Origin: Williamsia sp. 1138 | Lineage (GTDB): Bacteria; Actinomycetota; Actinomycetes; Mycobacteriales; Mycobacteriaceae | Assembly (NCBI RefSeq): GCF_002095435.2 | Contig: NZ_MJEJ02000050.1 | Span: 186,001-250,000, forward strand | Direction of reading: 5' to 3' | DNA: 64,000 bases | Shown: positions 63,996 to 64,000 of the stretch, piece after piece | Layout: the number at the start of each line of letters is the position of its first letter | Numbering within the stretch: the stretch's first letter is position 1 | Position numbers and translations under genes: made by a program | The notes under the pieces: generated by a model | Database searches by the model: none | Seen by the model: only the letters and a program-made list of their open reading frames with translations | Told to the model about the DNA's origin: nothing

Positions 63996-64000
63996 TCTGA

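Overview
The window is high-GC DNA from a mycolic-acid-containing actinobacterium (order Mycobacteriales). Gordonia or a close relative is my best guess, inferred from gene content and order rather than from any marker search. Supporting content: an ESX-4 type VII secretion locus, an MmpL transporter, a short-chain Z-isoprenyl diphosphate synthase, a lipid-droplet-associated protein, a mycobacterial-type tsaE/alr/glmS/glmM/rplM-rpsI order, and many GTG-started genes with a -10 hexamer 5-8 nt before the start codon (leaderless style). No tRNA, rRNA, insertion sequence, CRISPR array or plasmid/phage gene was seen; the window reads as stable chromosome.

Region by region. 1-2058: a DHA2-type efflux pump cut by the window edge, its divergent MarR-type regulator with inverted repeats between them, and a SAM methyltransferase. 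2138-10424 (minus): a long tight cluster glmS > nnr > alr > alpha/beta hydrolase > tsaE > tsaB > rimI > tsaD, linking cell-wall precursors to tRNA t6A modification. 10425-17198: an accessory-looking block made of a possible structured small RNA with an intrinsic terminator, a membrane esterase, an MprF-like aminoacyl-phospholipid synthase, a DUF2254 membrane protein and, convergent, a 470-residue catalytic-only alanyl-tRNA synthetase homologue. I read this as a candidate lipid-aminoacylation module. 17318-20469: a cluster matching (from memory) the Rv3438-Rv3440c neighbourhood of M. tuberculosis, including an EspC-like small protein and a long Ala/Pro-rich protein. 20757-23231: glmM, rpsI, rplM. 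23417-31795: ESX-4 core (Rv3446c-like, eccC, divergent eccD-mycP) without the usual EsxT/EsxU pair or eccB next to it.

31818-57680: housekeeping genes in an order recalling M. tuberculosis Rv1083-Rv1110: ispH, lipid-droplet protein, xseA-xseB, DUF4245, an MmpL-type pump, glpX, two fumarases of different classes, PIG-L deacetylase, L,D-transpeptidase homologue, Ser/Thr kinase, phoH2, GPP34, DesA2-like protein, glyA, a DUF885 protein, coaA, Z-FPP synthase and hemolysin III. A GAF-domain regulator with a flavin monooxygenase is inserted before glpX. 57762-59019: aroG with what looks like a complete attenuator: a 24-codon leader peptide with Tyr-Trp-Arg-Phe, a competing hairpin and an intrinsic terminator. 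59090-61820: an Lrp-type regulator divergent from ddaH-rocD (arginine/ornithine catabolism). 61733-63995: a DUF255 thioredoxin-domain protein and a small membrane protein.

Intergenic DNA is rich in large inverted repeats. Two loci (32275-32332 and 49269-49338) share almost the same arms, and 57684-57751 has 31-bp arms with a single mismatch. All assignments come from reading the sequence and from memory of the families; no database search was run.
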